A stretch of 64,000 bases of DNA from Kitasatospora purpeofusca (GCF_000718025.1 NZ_JODS01000002.1:186001-250000), one strand, 5' to 3'. Positions 7,401 to 17,632 are shown, counted from the first letter of the stretch. Numbers and translations are program-made. The notes: generated by a model not told the origin, from the letters alone.

Positions 7401-10400
7401 GCACCACCACCGGGCCCGACCGCACCGCCACCGGTGCCCTCGGCGGAGCCGACCGCCACCAGCGGCTGCTGGAGTCCGGGGCGATCCTCGCCCCCGGCAC
7501 CCTGCCCGGCGCCGGCACCCCCGACAGCGCCGCCGACGTCCTCACCGCCCGCGCCTACGCCCACCCCGCGCTCGACGGCCGCCGGATCGTCCGCCTGGTC
7601 CCCGGCGCGCTCGGACCCGCCGAGGACCTCGCCGTCGACTTCCTCGGGCTCGTCCCCGCCGAGGAGCCGGTCGAGGTCGGCCAGGTCCGCCAGGAGGCAC
7701 TGGGCTTCCCCGCCTGGGCGCTCGTCCACGACCCGGCCAACGGCCACCACGCGCTCGCCCTGGTCAAGGAGATGGAGCGGCTCGCCCGCCAGGCCAAGTC
7801 CAAGCCGGGCAACGCCAAGGACGGCTTCGACGAGCTGGGCCGCCGGCTCGGCCGCGCCGTCCCGCACTTCCTGCCCACCTACTGCGAGCAGGTCGGCCGG
7901 ATCTTCCTCGAGCAGGAGAACCAGACCTACGCGAGCACCTTCTTCGGCCGGGCCCGCGAGGCCGAGCGCACCCACAACCTGGCCGTCGACGAGGAGCGGC
8001 TGCGCGCCGTCTTCCTGGAGTTCGCGCTGGCCGGCGCCCTCACCGTCAAGGCGCTGCGCCAGTACGTCAAGGAGCTGAGCGGCCGGCTCGACCCGCTGAC
8101 CGCCTGGCAGCGGTTCCGCCAGCTGTGCACCGAGCGATCGGCGGCCGGCATGGCCCCCTACGCCGGGGTCGCCGAGGACGCCCGCACCCTGCTCAAGGCC
8201 GCCGGGCTGGAGCGGGACGAGCACGAGCGCGCCCTGCTGCTCGAACTCCTCGCCTCACCCGCCGTCAACCGCGCGCCCGGCACCTTCTGGAAGAGCTGGC
8301 ACGAGGCCGTCGTCGAGCTCGGCCGGGGCGACGCCGCCGTGCGCGCCCGCCTGCTGGAGCTGATGCCCGACCCGCCGGGCAACGACGACCGCACCCGCCA
8401 GGACGCCGGCTGGCTCGCCGTGCTGGCGGAGAGCGGCGCCGAGCGCCTGCTCACCGACCTGCCCGCCGACCCGGCGGCCGGGGCGTCGGCGGATCTTCCC
8501 GCCGAGCCGGCCGCCGCCTGGCTCCAGCGCTGGACCAACCACCTCGGCCGGGGCTGGCGCACCATCGGCCTCAGCACCGAGACCGTCGCGCTGGCCCACC
8601 GGATGCTCGACCGGCTGCGCGCCGAGGCCGTACCCGTCGACCTCTTCACCGGCGTGCGCCGCAGCGCCACCCAGCTGGAACTGCTCGACCTGCTGCTCGC
8701 CGAGGGCGTCCCGGTCGCCGACCCGGCCGAGGGCCACACCTTCGTCCTCCAGGACTGGGTCGCCGCCTCCGACACCGACGGCCGCACCCTCGCCGCCCTC
8801 GCCGCCGACCCCCGCTTCCGGCCCGCGCTGCGCGCCGCCGTCCCGGCCGTCTGGGACACCGTCGACAGCCGCCGCCTCGCCGCCCGACCGGTCCTGCGCG
8901 AGCTCTTCGTCGAGTGGTCCGACGCCCGCGCCGACGAGCTGACGGCCGCCCGCGGCCTGGAGAGCGCGAGCGGCATCCTGCACCAGCTGAGCGCCCACCG
9001 CACCGGCATCCGCGACGAGAACCCGGCCGCCGCACGGCGGATCGCCGCACTCGACGTGACCGCGCTGCTCGCCGACACCCTGCGCGGCGGGATCCTCGAC
9101 GAACTCGGCTGGCCCGCCCTGGAGGAGGCGCTCGTCCGGCTCGGCGTCGAGGCCTCGGACACCCCCGGCGTCGGCAGCGGCCGCAACCTCCCCGAGGGGC
9201 TGCTGCTGGAGGAGGCCTGGCCGCACCTGGTGCTCGCCCGCGGCAACCAGGTCGTGGTAGCCGGCCCGCAGGGCATCCTGTTCGAACACACCCTGCGCAT
9301 CCCCGACAAGCTCGACTCCTGGCACCGCCCCCGCTTCCGCTTCGTCGACGGCGAACTCCTGGTCGCCTGGGCCCACGAGGGCAAGCAGCGGGCCTACTGG
9401 TCCGGCCGGCCCGCCGAGATCTTCGAGCTCGGCGGCGAGCAGATCGCCCACTACTACGGCGGCGGCGACATCGAGACGCCGACCCTGCCGCTGCCCGGCG
9501 GCGGCCGCACCGGCGGCCACCGGCCGCTGCACGTCGGCGACACCGTCCTGCCCGCCGAGGACCGCGTCCTCGGCGACGGCACCGGCCACTGGACGGCCCA
9601 GCGGCGCGCCGGCGTACCCGTCCTGGAGGAGCTCGACGCCGCCACCGGCACCGCGGGCCGCGCCTCCGAACCGCCGCGGATCGCCGCCGGCGCCGCGGCG
9701 GGCGTCCTCGACCTCCGCCGCACCTGGCTGCTGCCGCTCCAGCCCGGTCTGGAGGGTACGCCGCTCGGCACCGACGGGACCGTCCTCGGCAGCTGGCTCC
9801 GGAAGGACGGCAAGCGGATCACCACCGTCACCGCCGACGGCACCACGCTCGTCGCGGACAACACCGGCGGCGGATCGCTGTACCCGCTCGGTCGGCTCAT
9901 CCTGCCCGGCGGCGGCCGGCCGGTCCTCCAGGAGGGCCGCGGACGCCACCTGGCCCTCGCCCTGCCCGCCGCGGACTCCCCGGCCGAGGGCACCGTCACC
10001 GCCGACCCGGCCGGCTTCACCGCCGACTTCGAACCCGGCCGCCCCGGCGGCCTCGGCGGCGCCGGCACCGCCCTCGTTCTGCCGCTCTCCCACTGGCACG
10101 TCCTGCGCCCGCGCGACGAGCAGGGCTCGACCGAGCTGCGCGGCATCAGCCACGAGCAGGCCGCCCGGCTCGTCGACGCCGCCTGGCCGGCCGACGCCGA
10201 GCCCGTTCCCGCCGCCCGGCAGCGCTGGATCACCGTCCAGGGCGTGCGCCGCCCGGTCGTCAGCAGCGACAAGGCCGAGGAGCGGCTGCCGGTCGACGCC
10301 GTCGCCGGCGTCCTGCCCGGCATCACCCACAGGCTGCTGCTGGCCGGCGTCACCGGCCTCGCCCGCACCGCCGCCGACCTGCTCGACCGGATCGCCCGCT

Positions 10401-12580
10401 ACCTGCCGCAGCCCGAGGACGACGGCCGAACCGTCGGCGGCTCCGGTGCCGTCGAGTGCGCCTACCGGCCCGAGCACGGCACCGACTACGAGCTCGGCCA
10501 GGCCGTCGCCCTGCTGCTGCCCGGTGTCGGCGGCTTCGGCCGCTCCTGGGACCGCAGCGCCAACTACCGCGTCCTCAACAACCTCAGGGCCGTCACCGCC
10601 GTCCTCGCCGAGCCCCCCGCGGCCGAGGGCGACGGCTGGAGCACCCCGCACCGGATCGCGCTGCACGGCGACGACGACCACCAGGGCTGGCTGCAGACCC
10701 TCGGCCGCCTCGGCACCCTCGCCTACGCGGCGGCCGCCCCGCTCACCTCCGCCGAGCAGCGCGACTCGCTCGCGCTGCTGCTCACCGAGCTCACCGCCGG
10801 TCCGCTCGCCGACCGGGGCGCCACCCTGCGCGAGATCGTCCTCACCGAGCCGCTGACCGACCCCACCGCCAAGCAGGGCAAGCACGAGCGGCGGGCCGGC
10901 CAGGTCTGGCGGCACGGCGACCGCACCGTCGTCGTCCTCGCCTGCAGCCACCACCACGAGGACAAGGCGCACTGGATCGCCGTCGACCACGACCCGAGCG
11001 GGGCCTTCGGCGCGGTCGCCCACTTCGGCACCGCCGAGGAGCGCGGCACCGAGGAGAGCGTCGACGCGGCGTGGGTGGCCCGCTTCACCGCCCTGCTCCG
11101 CGAGCACGGCGCGATGACCCACCGCCCCGATCGCGCCGCCGACTTCGGCGCGCGCACCGGCATCGGCGCCGTCCGCTCTACCCTGCTGTTCAGCCCCACC
11201 GAGGCGCTGATCCACTGGTACGGCGCGCCGCTGCCCCCCGAGGCGCTCAAGGAGTACGGCCTCAAGTCCGGCGAGGCCAAGGCCGCCCGGGACTGGCTGC
11301 GCGGGTGCGAACGGGAGGCCCTCGGCGAGGTCTGGTCCGCCCTGCTGCCCGCCGACCCGGAGGAACTCTGGAGCACCGGCCCGGACAGTGCCGCCGGCGC
11401 CGCGCACTGGACGGCCCGCCTCGGCCGGCTGGTCACCCTGCCCGAGGCGGAGCAGTCCACCGTCAGCGGCACCACCATCCAGAAGGTCGAGGAGATCCTC
11501 AACTTCGCGACCACCCCGTGGCTGAGCCGCACCACCCGCCAACGGGTGCTCCCCCTGGGGGAGGCGGCCACGCCCGTCCTCCAGGCCGAGGACCCGCTGG
11601 CCCTGCCGGACTACAGCACCCTGTCCGAGGCCGCCGACGCGATCGCCTGGCTCGCCTACCGGCTGCCCTGGAACAGCCCGCTGCGGGCCTCGCTCGCACC
11701 CGCCGTCCGGGCCCTGCACACCCGCCTGGCCGACCCGGGGCTGCTGCTCGCCTACGACCTGCGCCGCAACAGCAAGGGCGAGCCGCTGGCCGCCGTGCTG
11801 CGCGCCCGCTTCGGCCTGCCCGCCGAGGGCGGCGCCGACGCGGACGGGCTGGTCCGCTGCGGCGAGGCCCTGGTGCTCTCGCCGACGCACGACGAGGCGG
11901 AGCAGATCTGGTGGCGCCCGGCCGGCCTCGACGGCGCGCAGGACCAGGCGCTGGACCAGCTGGCCGGGCTGGGCGACAGCTACTGGCTGTCCCGTCAGCG
12001 GACGGTGCTCACGGCGCTCCTGGGCGGGGAGCTGGACCGGCTGGTCGTCCTGCCGGAGCTCCCCGACGCCGCCGGTGCTGCCGGTGCTGCCAGTGCTGCG
12101 GGTGCTCCGGCCGAAGGGGCCGAGGTCTGGCCCCACCACCCGCTGCTCACGGTGCCCGAGCTGGTCGCCGAGGTCGCCAAGACCCACGAGCTCGGCGAGG
12201 ACGCCGCCGTCCTCTACCTCCAGCTGCTCGCGCTGCCGGACCCGACCGACCGCAATGTCGCGCGCTGGACGGGCTGGAAGCCGGCCCGGCTGAAGAAGGC
12301 GCGCGCCGAACTCCTCGCCTCCGGCCTGGTCATGGAGGCCAAGCGGGCCCGCGCCGGGCGCACCCTCTTCCTCCCCGGCGGCTGGCAGGAGGCCAAGGCC
12401 CCCGGTCTGCCCGTCGAGACCTGGAAGGCCGCCCTCTACGATCTCCCCACCCACCACGACGTGCTGCCGCGGTTCGCCGTCCCGGAGCTGTTCGCCCGGG
12501 CCTGGCAGCGCGTCACCGACGGGGACGCCCCGGGCTTCGAAGAGCTCCGGACCGGCAAGCGCAGGAAGGCCCGCCGATGA
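7397..12580 (+). CDS. 1727-aa protein of unknown function in the MoxR-vWA operon
   Basis: I do not recognise a named family for the whole protein. Residues 1 to about 550 are mostly helical and Ala/Leu/Arg/Glu-rich, with repeat-like helical pairs. A central part (roughly 590-900) is beta-rich with short Gly/Asp turns (VVVAGPQGILFEHTL, WLRKDGKRITTVTADGTTL), suggestive of a beta-propeller. Near the C-terminus DRNVARWTGWKPARLKKAR and ELLASGLVMEAKRARAGRT look like a winged helix-turn-helix. No signal peptide or membrane segment is seen. The ATG overlaps the DUF4132 stop, and its own stop overlaps the MoxR start, so it is made in step with both. A scaffold or target-recognition role is inference. 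Confidence 0.75.
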   Translation: MSTTTGPDRTATGALGGADRHQRLLESGAILAPGTLPGAGTPDSAADVLTARAYAHPALDGRRIVRLVPGALGPAEDLAVDFLGLVPAEEPVEVGQVRQEALGFPAWALVHDPANGHHALALVKEMERLARQAKSKPGNAKDGFDELGRRLGRAVPHFLPTYCEQVGRIFLEQENQTYASTFFGRAREAERTHNLAVDEERLRAVFLEFALAGALTVKALRQYVKELSGRLDPLTAWQRFRQLCTERSAAGMAPYAGVAEDARTLLKAAGLERDEHERALLLELLASPAVNRAPGTFWKSWHEAVVELGRGDAAVRARLLELMPDPPGNDDRTRQDAGWLAVLAESGAERLLTDLPADPAAGASADLPAEPAAAWLQRWTNHLGRGWRTIGLSTETVALAHRMLDRLRAEAVPVDLFTGVRRSATQLELLDLLLAEGVPVADPAEGHTFVLQDWVAASDTDGRTLAALAADPRFRPALRAAVPAVWDTVDSRRLAARPVLRELFVEWSDARADELTAARGLESASGILHQLSAHRTGIRDENPAAARRIAALDVTALLADTLRGGILDELGWPALEEALVRLGVEASDTPGVGSGRNLPEGLLLEEAWPHLVLARGNQVVVAGPQGILFEHTLRIPDKLDSWHRPRFRFVDGELLVAWAHEGKQRAYWSGRPAEIFELGGEQIAHYYGGGDIETPTLPLPGGGRTGGHRPLHVGDTVLPAEDRVLGDGTGHWTAQRRAGVPVLEELDAATGTAGRASEPPRIAAGAAAGVLDLRRTWLLPLQPGLEGTPLGTDGTVLGSWLRKDGKRITTVTADGTTLVADNTGGGSLYPLGRLILPGGGRPVLQEGRGRHLALALPAADSPAEGTVTADPAGFTADFEPGRPGGLGGAGTALVLPLSHWHVLRPRDEQGSTELRGISHEQAARLVDAAWPADAEPVPAARQRWITVQGVRRPVVSSDKAEERLPVDAVAGVLPGITHRLLLAGVTGLARTAADLLDRIARYLPQPEDDGRTVGGSGAVECAYRPEHGTDYELGQAVALLLPGVGGFGRSWDRSANYRVLNNLRAVTAVLAEPPAAEGDGWSTPHRIALHGDDDHQGWLQTLGRLGTLAYAAAAPLTSAEQRDSLALLLTELTAGPLADRGATLREIVLTEPLTDPTAKQGKHERRAGQVWRHGDRTVVVLACSHHHEDKAHWIAVDHDPSGAFGAVAHFGTAEERGTEESVDAAWVARFTALLREHGAMTHRPDRAADFGARTGIGAVRSTLLFSPTEALIHWYGAPLPPEALKEYGLKSGEAKAARDWLRGCEREALGEVWSALLPADPEELWSTGPDSAAGAAHWTARLGRLVTLPEAEQSTVSGTTIQKVEEILNFATTPWLSRTTRQRVLPLGEAATPVLQAEDPLALPDYSTLSEAADAIAWLAYRLPWNSPLRASLAPAVRALHTRLADPGLLLAYDLRRNSKGEPLAAVLRARFGLPAEGGADADGLVRCGEALVLSPTHDEAEQIWWRPAGLDGAQDQALDQLAGLGDSYWLSRQRTVLTALLGGELDRLVVLPELPDAAGAAGAASAAGAPAEGAEVWPHHPLLTVPELVAEVAKTHELGEDAAVLYLQLLALPDPTDRNVARWTGWKPARLKKARAELLASGLVMEAKRARAGRTLFLPGGWQEAKAPGLPVETWKAALYDLPTHHDVLPRFAVPELFARAWQRVTDGDAPGFEELRTGKRRKARR

Positions 12581-13743
12581 CCACCACTCCCGCCACCAGT
12601 ACCTCCACCGCCGGCACCGACACCCCGGCCCGGCAGGTCGTCCCGCCGGAGGAGCGGTTCGCCGCCGAACTGGAGTTCCTCGCCGCGCACGACTCCGGCC
12701 CGCGCCCGCCCGGCTGGCGGCTCACCCCGCGCGCCGTCGTCACCTTCGTGATGGGCAGCGGCGGCAAGAAGCTCAAGGCAGGCCGCAAGAGCCTGGCGAT
12801 CGAGCAGAAGTTCGTCGGCGAGCGGGCCCTCGTCGAGCGCTGCGTCGTCACCCTCGCCGGCGAGCGCGGCCTGCTGCTCGTCGGCGAGCCCGGCACCGCC
12901 AAGTCGATGCTCTCCGAACTGCTCGCCGCCGCCGTCTGCGGCACCAGCGCGCTCACCGTCCAGGGCACCGCCGGCACCACCGAGGACCAGCTCAAGTACG
13001 GCTGGAACTACGCCCTGCTGCTCGCCAAGGGCCCCAGCCGCGAGGCGCTGGTGCCCTCCCCGGTGCTCAGCGCGATGACCACCGGCGCGGTCGCCCGGGT
13101 CGAGGAGGTCACCCGCTGCCTCCCGGAGGTCCAGGACGCCCTGGTCTCGCTGCTCTCCGAGCGGCGGATCGCCGTCCCCGAGCTGGCCGGCACCCCGGAC
13201 GGCCAGCTGCACGCCGCCCCCGGCTTCACCCTGATCGCCACCGCGAACCTGCGGGACAAGGGCGTCAGTGAGATGTCCGCGGCGCTCAAGCGCCGGTTCA
13301 ACTTCGAGACGGTCGGGTCGATCGGCAGCCTGGCGGCCGAGGTCGAGCTGGTCCGCCGCCAGTCCACCGCCGCCGTCGCCCGCGCCGGGGCCGCCTACGC
13401 GGTCGACGACGCGGTGCTGGAGGCCCTGGTCACGGCCTTCCGCGACCTGCGGACCGGCCGCTCCACCGAGGGCTGGGACGTCGAACGCCCGTCCACCGTG
13501 ATGAGCACCGCCGAGGCGGTCTCGGTGGCCACCGCGATCGGGGTCGGCGCCGCGTACCTGCCCGACGGCGGCGACCTGCTCGGCCGGCTCCCCGGCCAGC
13601 TGATCGGCGTCGTCCGCAAGGACGACCCGGCCGACGCCGCCCGACTGCTCGGCTACTGGGACGGCCCGGTCCGCCGCCGCGCCGAACAGGGCGCCGCCAC
13701 CTGGCGCACCCTGTGGGAGCTGCGCTCCGCCCTGGAGCACTAG
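12577..13743 (+). CDS. MoxR-family AAA+ ATPase (YehL-like)
   Basis: 388-residue cytoplasmic AAA+ ATPase. Walker A GEPGTAKS is at residues 103-110. The Walker B position reads ARVEEVTR, with Glu where the family usually has Asp, followed by EVQDALVSLLSERRIAVPEL typical of MoxR proteins. Sensor 1 is in TLIATANLRDKGVSEMS and an arginine-finger-like ALKRRFNFE follows. MoxR ATPases act as chaperones that work with vWA proteins; a DUF5682-vWA protein is encoded just downstream. The start overlaps the preceding stop (ATGA). The protein begins with about 30 disordered Thr/Ser/Ala residues. Confidence 0.92.
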   Translation: MTTTPATSTSTAGTDTPARQVVPPEERFAAELEFLAAHDSGPRPPGWRLTPRAVVTFVMGSGGKKLKAGRKSLAIEQKFVGERALVERCVVTLAGERGLLLVGEPGTAKSMLSELLAAAVCGTSALTVQGTAGTTEDQLKYGWNYALLLAKGPSREALVPSPVLSAMTTGAVARVEEVTRCLPEVQDALVSLLSERRIAVPELAGTPDGQLHAAPGFTLIATANLRDKGVSEMSAALKRRFNFETVGSIGSLAAEVELVRRQSTAAVARAGAAYAVDDAVLEALVTAFRDLRTGRSTEGWDVERPSTVMSTAEAVSVATAIGVGAAYLPDGGDLLGRLPGQLIGVVRKDDPADAARLLGYWDGPVRRRAEQGAATWRTLWELRSALEH

Positions 13744-13750
13744 GCCGTCC

Positions 13751-13785
13751 GGCCGGCCCGCCGTCACCAGGGCGGCGGGCCGGCC
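13751..13785 (+). terminator. Hairpin between MoxR and DUF5682-vWA genes
   Basis: Perfect 13-bp GC-only inverted repeat (13751-13763 with 13773-13785), 7 bases after the MoxR stop, without a T-run. It falls in the only sizeable gap (109 nt) of the operon, so it may be a partial terminator or an mRNA-stabilising structure. Confidence 0.55.
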
Positions 13786-13852
13786 CCGGCCCCGCACACC
13801 CCTTCGCGCACCACCCTTCCCCCTCCCCGAACTTCCACCGAGAGGTGAACAG

Positions 13853-16800
13853 ATGAGCAGCGCGGTGCCGCCCGGCGGGGCGGACCTCGGCCACGACGAC
13901 CCGCGAGGGACGGTCGCGACCGAGGCGGCCCGACTGGCCGCCTCCGGCCTCGACGCGCCCGGGCCCTTCCTGATCGGGGTGCGCCACCACGCCCCGTCGC
14001 TCAGCGTCGTCGTGCCCGCGCTGCTGGACGCCGCCCGGCCCGATGTCCTGCTGGTCGAGCTGCCCACCGAGTTCCAGCCCTGGCTCGGCCTGCTCGCGGA
14101 CGAGGCCACCCGGGCCCCGGTCGCCCTCGCCGCCGCACCCGCCGCCGACCGCTCGGACGACGCGGCCGAGGGCGGCGGGCTCGCCTTCTACCCGTTCGCC
14201 GACTTCTCGCCCGAACTCGCCGCCCTGCGCTGGGCCCGCCGGAACGGCGTCGAGACGGTCGCCTGCGACCTTCCCCTCGCCGTCCGCGACCGGTACGCCG
14301 GCCGCACCGACCGGGACAGCACCGGCCCTGGTACTCCCCGGCCCGGCGTCGCCGACGCCCTCCGGCACCGCCTCACCGGCCGCGAGGACGACGAGGACCT
14401 CTGGGACCGCCTGGTCGAGACCGCCGCCCCCGGCTCCACCCCGGAGGCCGTCCGCCGCGCCGCGCTGCTGGTCGGCTGGGCGCTGCGCCGCGACGCCTCG
14501 GACGGCACCGGTGTCGACCCGTACGACCTGCGGCGCGAGGCCTGGATGCGGGCGTGCATCCGGGAGGCGGCCGAAGGCGGACGCCGGGTGGCCGCCGTCG
14601 TCGGAGCCTTCCACGCGCCCGCGCTCCTCCCGGCCGGGGTGGACGCCGCCGGGGCACCCGGGCCCGATCCCGGCCCCGATTCCGGCCTCGCCCCCGACCG
14701 GGTGCCGGAGGGCCGCCACGTCGTCTCCCTGATCCCCTACACCTACCCGCTGCTCGACGCCCGCTCCGGCTACCCGGCCGGCATCCGCGACCCCGAGTGG
14801 CAGCACACCGTGCTCGACGCCGCCGGGGACCAGGACCGGCTGGCCGAGGCACTGGTCACCACCGCCGTGCGGATCTGCGAGGCCCTGCGCGGCCAGGACC
14901 ACCCCTCCGGCCCGGCCGACGCCCGCGAGATCGTCCGCCTCGCCGGCGACCTCGCCCGGCTGCGCGGTCTGGCGGCCCCCGGCCGGGGCGAGTTGGTCGA
15001 GGCCGTGCAGACCGCCCTCGCCCAGGGCGAACCGCTCGGCCGGGGCCGGGCGGTGGCCCGCGCACTGGAACGGGTCCTGGTCGGCACCCGCACCGGCGTA
15101 CCCACCCCGGCCGCCCCGCGCAGCGGCCTCGCCCCCGCCGTCGAGCGACTCCTCACCGAGCTGGGCCTGCCCGGCCCCGGCGACACCGCCGAGCCCAACC
15201 CGCGCGAACTGCGCCTCGACCCGCTCCGCTCGGCCCTCGACCGCCGCCGCGAGCTCCTGCTCCACCGGCTCACCGCCTGCGGCGTCCCCTACGCCGAACC
15301 GGTCGAGTCCACCGGCGCCGGCGGGACCGAGACCCTCACCACCCGCTGGCGGGTCCGCTGGACCCCGACCGTCGCCGCGATGCTCACCGTCGCCGGGACT
15401 CAGGGCGTCACCCCGGCCCAGGCCGCCGAGGGAGCGCTGCGCGAGCGGCTGCGCCGGGAGCGGCAGGCCGACGGCCCGACCGCCCGCGAGGTCCTCCGGG
15501 GCCTCGCCGACGCCGACGCCTGCGGCCTCCCGGCCCTCACCGGCATCCGCCTCGCCCAGCTGACGGCCGTCCTCCCGGAGAGCGGCACCCTGCCCGAACT
15601 CCTCGACGCCCTCGCCCTCCTGGACCGCCTCACCGCCACCCACCGCCCGCTCCCGGGCCCGGTGACCGGCATCCCCGACCCCGGTGTGGCCGCCGACCCG
15701 TCGGCCGCCACCGGCCCCGGGGCGGAGGACTCGTTCCTGGCCGCCGTGGCTGCCGCCGCGGAGGTGGTGACGGTGGCGGCGGTGCGGCAGCTGGAGGGGC
15801 TCGGCGGATCGGACGAGGCCGAGGACGCCAGGGCGCTGGTCGAGCTGGCCCGGCGGGCCGACCTCGCCGGCGGTCTGCGGCTGCGCCACACGCTGGCCGA
15901 ACTCGCCGACCGGGGGAGCCCCTTGGTGCGCGGTGCGGCCGGTGCGGTGCGGGTGCTGCTCCGGCAGGAGGTCCCGGCGGTGTTCGGCGACCGGGCCGCC
16001 TCCTGGGTCGACGGCGCCACCGGCCCCGACGCCCGGCATGCCCTGGGCCGGTCGCTGGTCGGACTGCTGACGGCCGCCGAGAGCCTGTTCGCCACCGCGC
16101 CCGAGGCGCTGGAACCACTGCTGGAGCGGATCGCCACCCTCCCGGACAACGCCTTCCTGGACCGGCTGCCCGCCCTGCGCGGTGGGTTCGACACACTCAG
16201 CCCGGCGGCCCGGGACCGGCTGCTGACGCTCGTCGAGGAGCGCCTGGGAGCCCGGCTGGACACGCTGCCGGAGGAGGTGCCGCCCGCGCTGCTCGCCGAC
16301 TGGTCCCGCGCCGACCTCGCAGCCCGTTCCGCACTCGCCCGCCGGGGGCTGCTCCCACCGAGCCTCCCGGCTCCCACCGAGGCGGCACCCGCCGACCAGG
16401 CCCCGGCCGAGGAGGCACCCGTCCCCGAGCCCGTCCCCGAGCCGTCCGGCTCCCACGCCCTCGGCGCGGCCGAACGCTGGCGGCTGCTCCTCGGCCGACC
16501 GGGCAGCGGCCGCCCCGGCGGCCGTGCCTCGCGGCTCGCGTCCGCGCTGGACGAGCTCTACGGCACGGGGCACGGCGAGGGCTCCGGCCCCGGTCTGGAG
16601 GGCCGGGGCGGGGCGGGCGGCAACCGGGGCGGCCGCGAGGCGCCGTACCCGGGCGTGCGCGAGTGGTCCGAGGAGCTGACCGCCCTGTTCGGGCCCGGCA
16701 TCCGGGAGGAGGTGCTGGCGGCGGCCGTGGCCCACGGGCGCGGCGACGCCCTGGAGGCGATCGACCCGGGGGCCGTGCGGCCGTCGGTCGACCTGTTGCG

Positions 16801-17632
16801 CACCGTCCTGGAGCACGCGGGCGGTCTGCCCGAGGCCCGGTTGGCCGCGCTGCGGCCGCTGGTCCGGCGCCTGGTCGACGAGTTGAGCCGGGAGCTGGCG
16901 ACCAGGCTGCGCCCCGCCCTCACCGGGATCAGCGTGCCGCGTCCGAGCCGGCGCCCCGGCGGCGGCCTGGACCTGCACCGCACCATCCGCGCCAACCTGG
17001 CGACCGCCCGCCCCGCCGCCCCCTCGGCCGACAGCGGCACCGGCAGCAGCAGCGGCAGCGGTACCGGCACCGAGCCGGGCGGCATGGTGATCGTGCCGGA
17101 GCGCCCGGTGTTCCGGACCCGGGCCAAGCAGGCGTCCGACTGGCGGTTGATCCTGGTCGTGGACGTCTCCGGCTCGATGGAGTCGTCCACGGTCTGGGCG
17201 GCGCTGACCGCGTCGATCCTGGCCGGGGTGCCCTCGCTGAGCACGCACTTCGTCGCCTTCTCGACCGAGGTGGTCGACCTGACCGACCGGGTGACGGATC
17301 CGCTCGGCCTGCTCCTGGAGGTCCGGATCGGCGGCGGTACCCACATCGCCGCCGGGCTGAAGTACGCGCGGGAGCTGGTGACGGTGCCGTCCCGCACGCT
17401 GATCGCGGTGGTCAGCGACTTCGAGGAGGGCGGTCCGGTCGGCGGGCTGCTGGCGCAGACCCGGGCGCTGGTCGACTCCGGGTGCCATCTGCTGGGTTGC
17501 GCCGCGCTGGACGACACCGGCACGGCCCGGTACTCGAAGGCGATCGCGAGCCGGCTGGTCGCGGCCGGGATGCCGGTGGCGGCGCTCAGTCCGCTCGAAC
17601 TGGCCCGCTGGGTGGGGGAGAAGGTCCGATGA
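13853..17632 (+). CDS. DUF5682-vWA fusion protein (YehM plus YehP in one chain)
   Basis: 1259-residue cytoplasmic protein. The N-terminal part is DUF5682, with landmarks IGVRHHAPSLSVVVPALLD, PDVLLVELP, FYPFADFSPELAALRWA and ETVACDLPLAVRDRY. A Pro/Ala/Glu linker lies near residue 845, then a helical segment, a Ser/Gly linker at about 1060-1080, and a C-terminal von Willebrand A domain. The vWA MIDAS begins DVSGSM at 1104-1109, with later motif parts in GGGTHIAAGLKYA and VSDFEEGG. In E. coli the two halves are separate genes beside the MoxR ATPase YehL. The vWA domain probably docks on the MoxR ATPase. Good Shine-Dalgarno (GAGAGG) before the ATG; the stop overlaps the next start. Confidence 0.9.
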   Translation: MSSAVPPGGADLGHDDPRGTVATEAARLAASGLDAPGPFLIGVRHHAPSLSVVVPALLDAARPDVLLVELPTEFQPWLGLLADEATRAPVALAAAPAADRSDDAAEGGGLAFYPFADFSPELAALRWARRNGVETVACDLPLAVRDRYAGRTDRDSTGPGTPRPGVADALRHRLTGREDDEDLWDRLVETAAPGSTPEAVRRAALLVGWALRRDASDGTGVDPYDLRREAWMRACIREAAEGGRRVAAVVGAFHAPALLPAGVDAAGAPGPDPGPDSGLAPDRVPEGRHVVSLIPYTYPLLDARSGYPAGIRDPEWQHTVLDAAGDQDRLAEALVTTAVRICEALRGQDHPSGPADAREIVRLAGDLARLRGLAAPGRGELVEAVQTALAQGEPLGRGRAVARALERVLVGTRTGVPTPAAPRSGLAPAVERLLTELGLPGPGDTAEPNPRELRLDPLRSALDRRRELLLHRLTACGVPYAEPVESTGAGGTETLTTRWRVRWTPTVAAMLTVAGTQGVTPAQAAEGALRERLRRERQADGPTAREVLRGLADADACGLPALTGIRLAQLTAVLPESGTLPELLDALALLDRLTATHRPLPGPVTGIPDPGVAADPSAATGPGAEDSFLAAVAAAAEVVTVAAVRQLEGLGGSDEAEDARALVELARRADLAGGLRLRHTLAELADRGSPLVRGAAGAVRVLLRQEVPAVFGDRAASWVDGATGPDARHALGRSLVGLLTAAESLFATAPEALEPLLERIATLPDNAFLDRLPALRGGFDTLSPAARDRLLTLVEERLGARLDTLPEEVPPALLADWSRADLAARSALARRGLLPPSLPAPTEAAPADQAPAEEAPVPEPVPEPSGSHALGAAERWRLLLGRPGSGRPGGRASRLASALDELYGTGHGEGSGPGLEGRGGAGGNRGGREAPYPGVREWSEELTALFGPGIREEVLAAAVAHGRGDALEAIDPGAVRPSVDLLRTVLEHAGGLPEARLAALRPLVRRLVDELSRELATRLRPALTGISVPRPSRRPGGGLDLHRTIRANLATARPAAPSADSGTGSSSGSGTGTEPGGMVIVPERPVFRTRAKQASDWRLILVVDVSGSMESSTVWAALTASILAGVPSLSTHFVAFSTEVVDLTDRVTDPLGLLLEVRIGGGTHIAAGLKYARELVTVPSRTLIAVVSDFEEGGPVGGLLAQTRALVDSGCHLLGCAALDDTGTARYSKAIASRLVAAGMPVAALSPLELARWVGEKVR

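Noticed and set aside
8125..13743. Very long Arg/Ala/Pro frame running across the 1727-aa gene into MoxR
   Set aside because: Only its last part (from 12577) is real, as the MoxR gene; the rest is a shadow of the overlapping gene.
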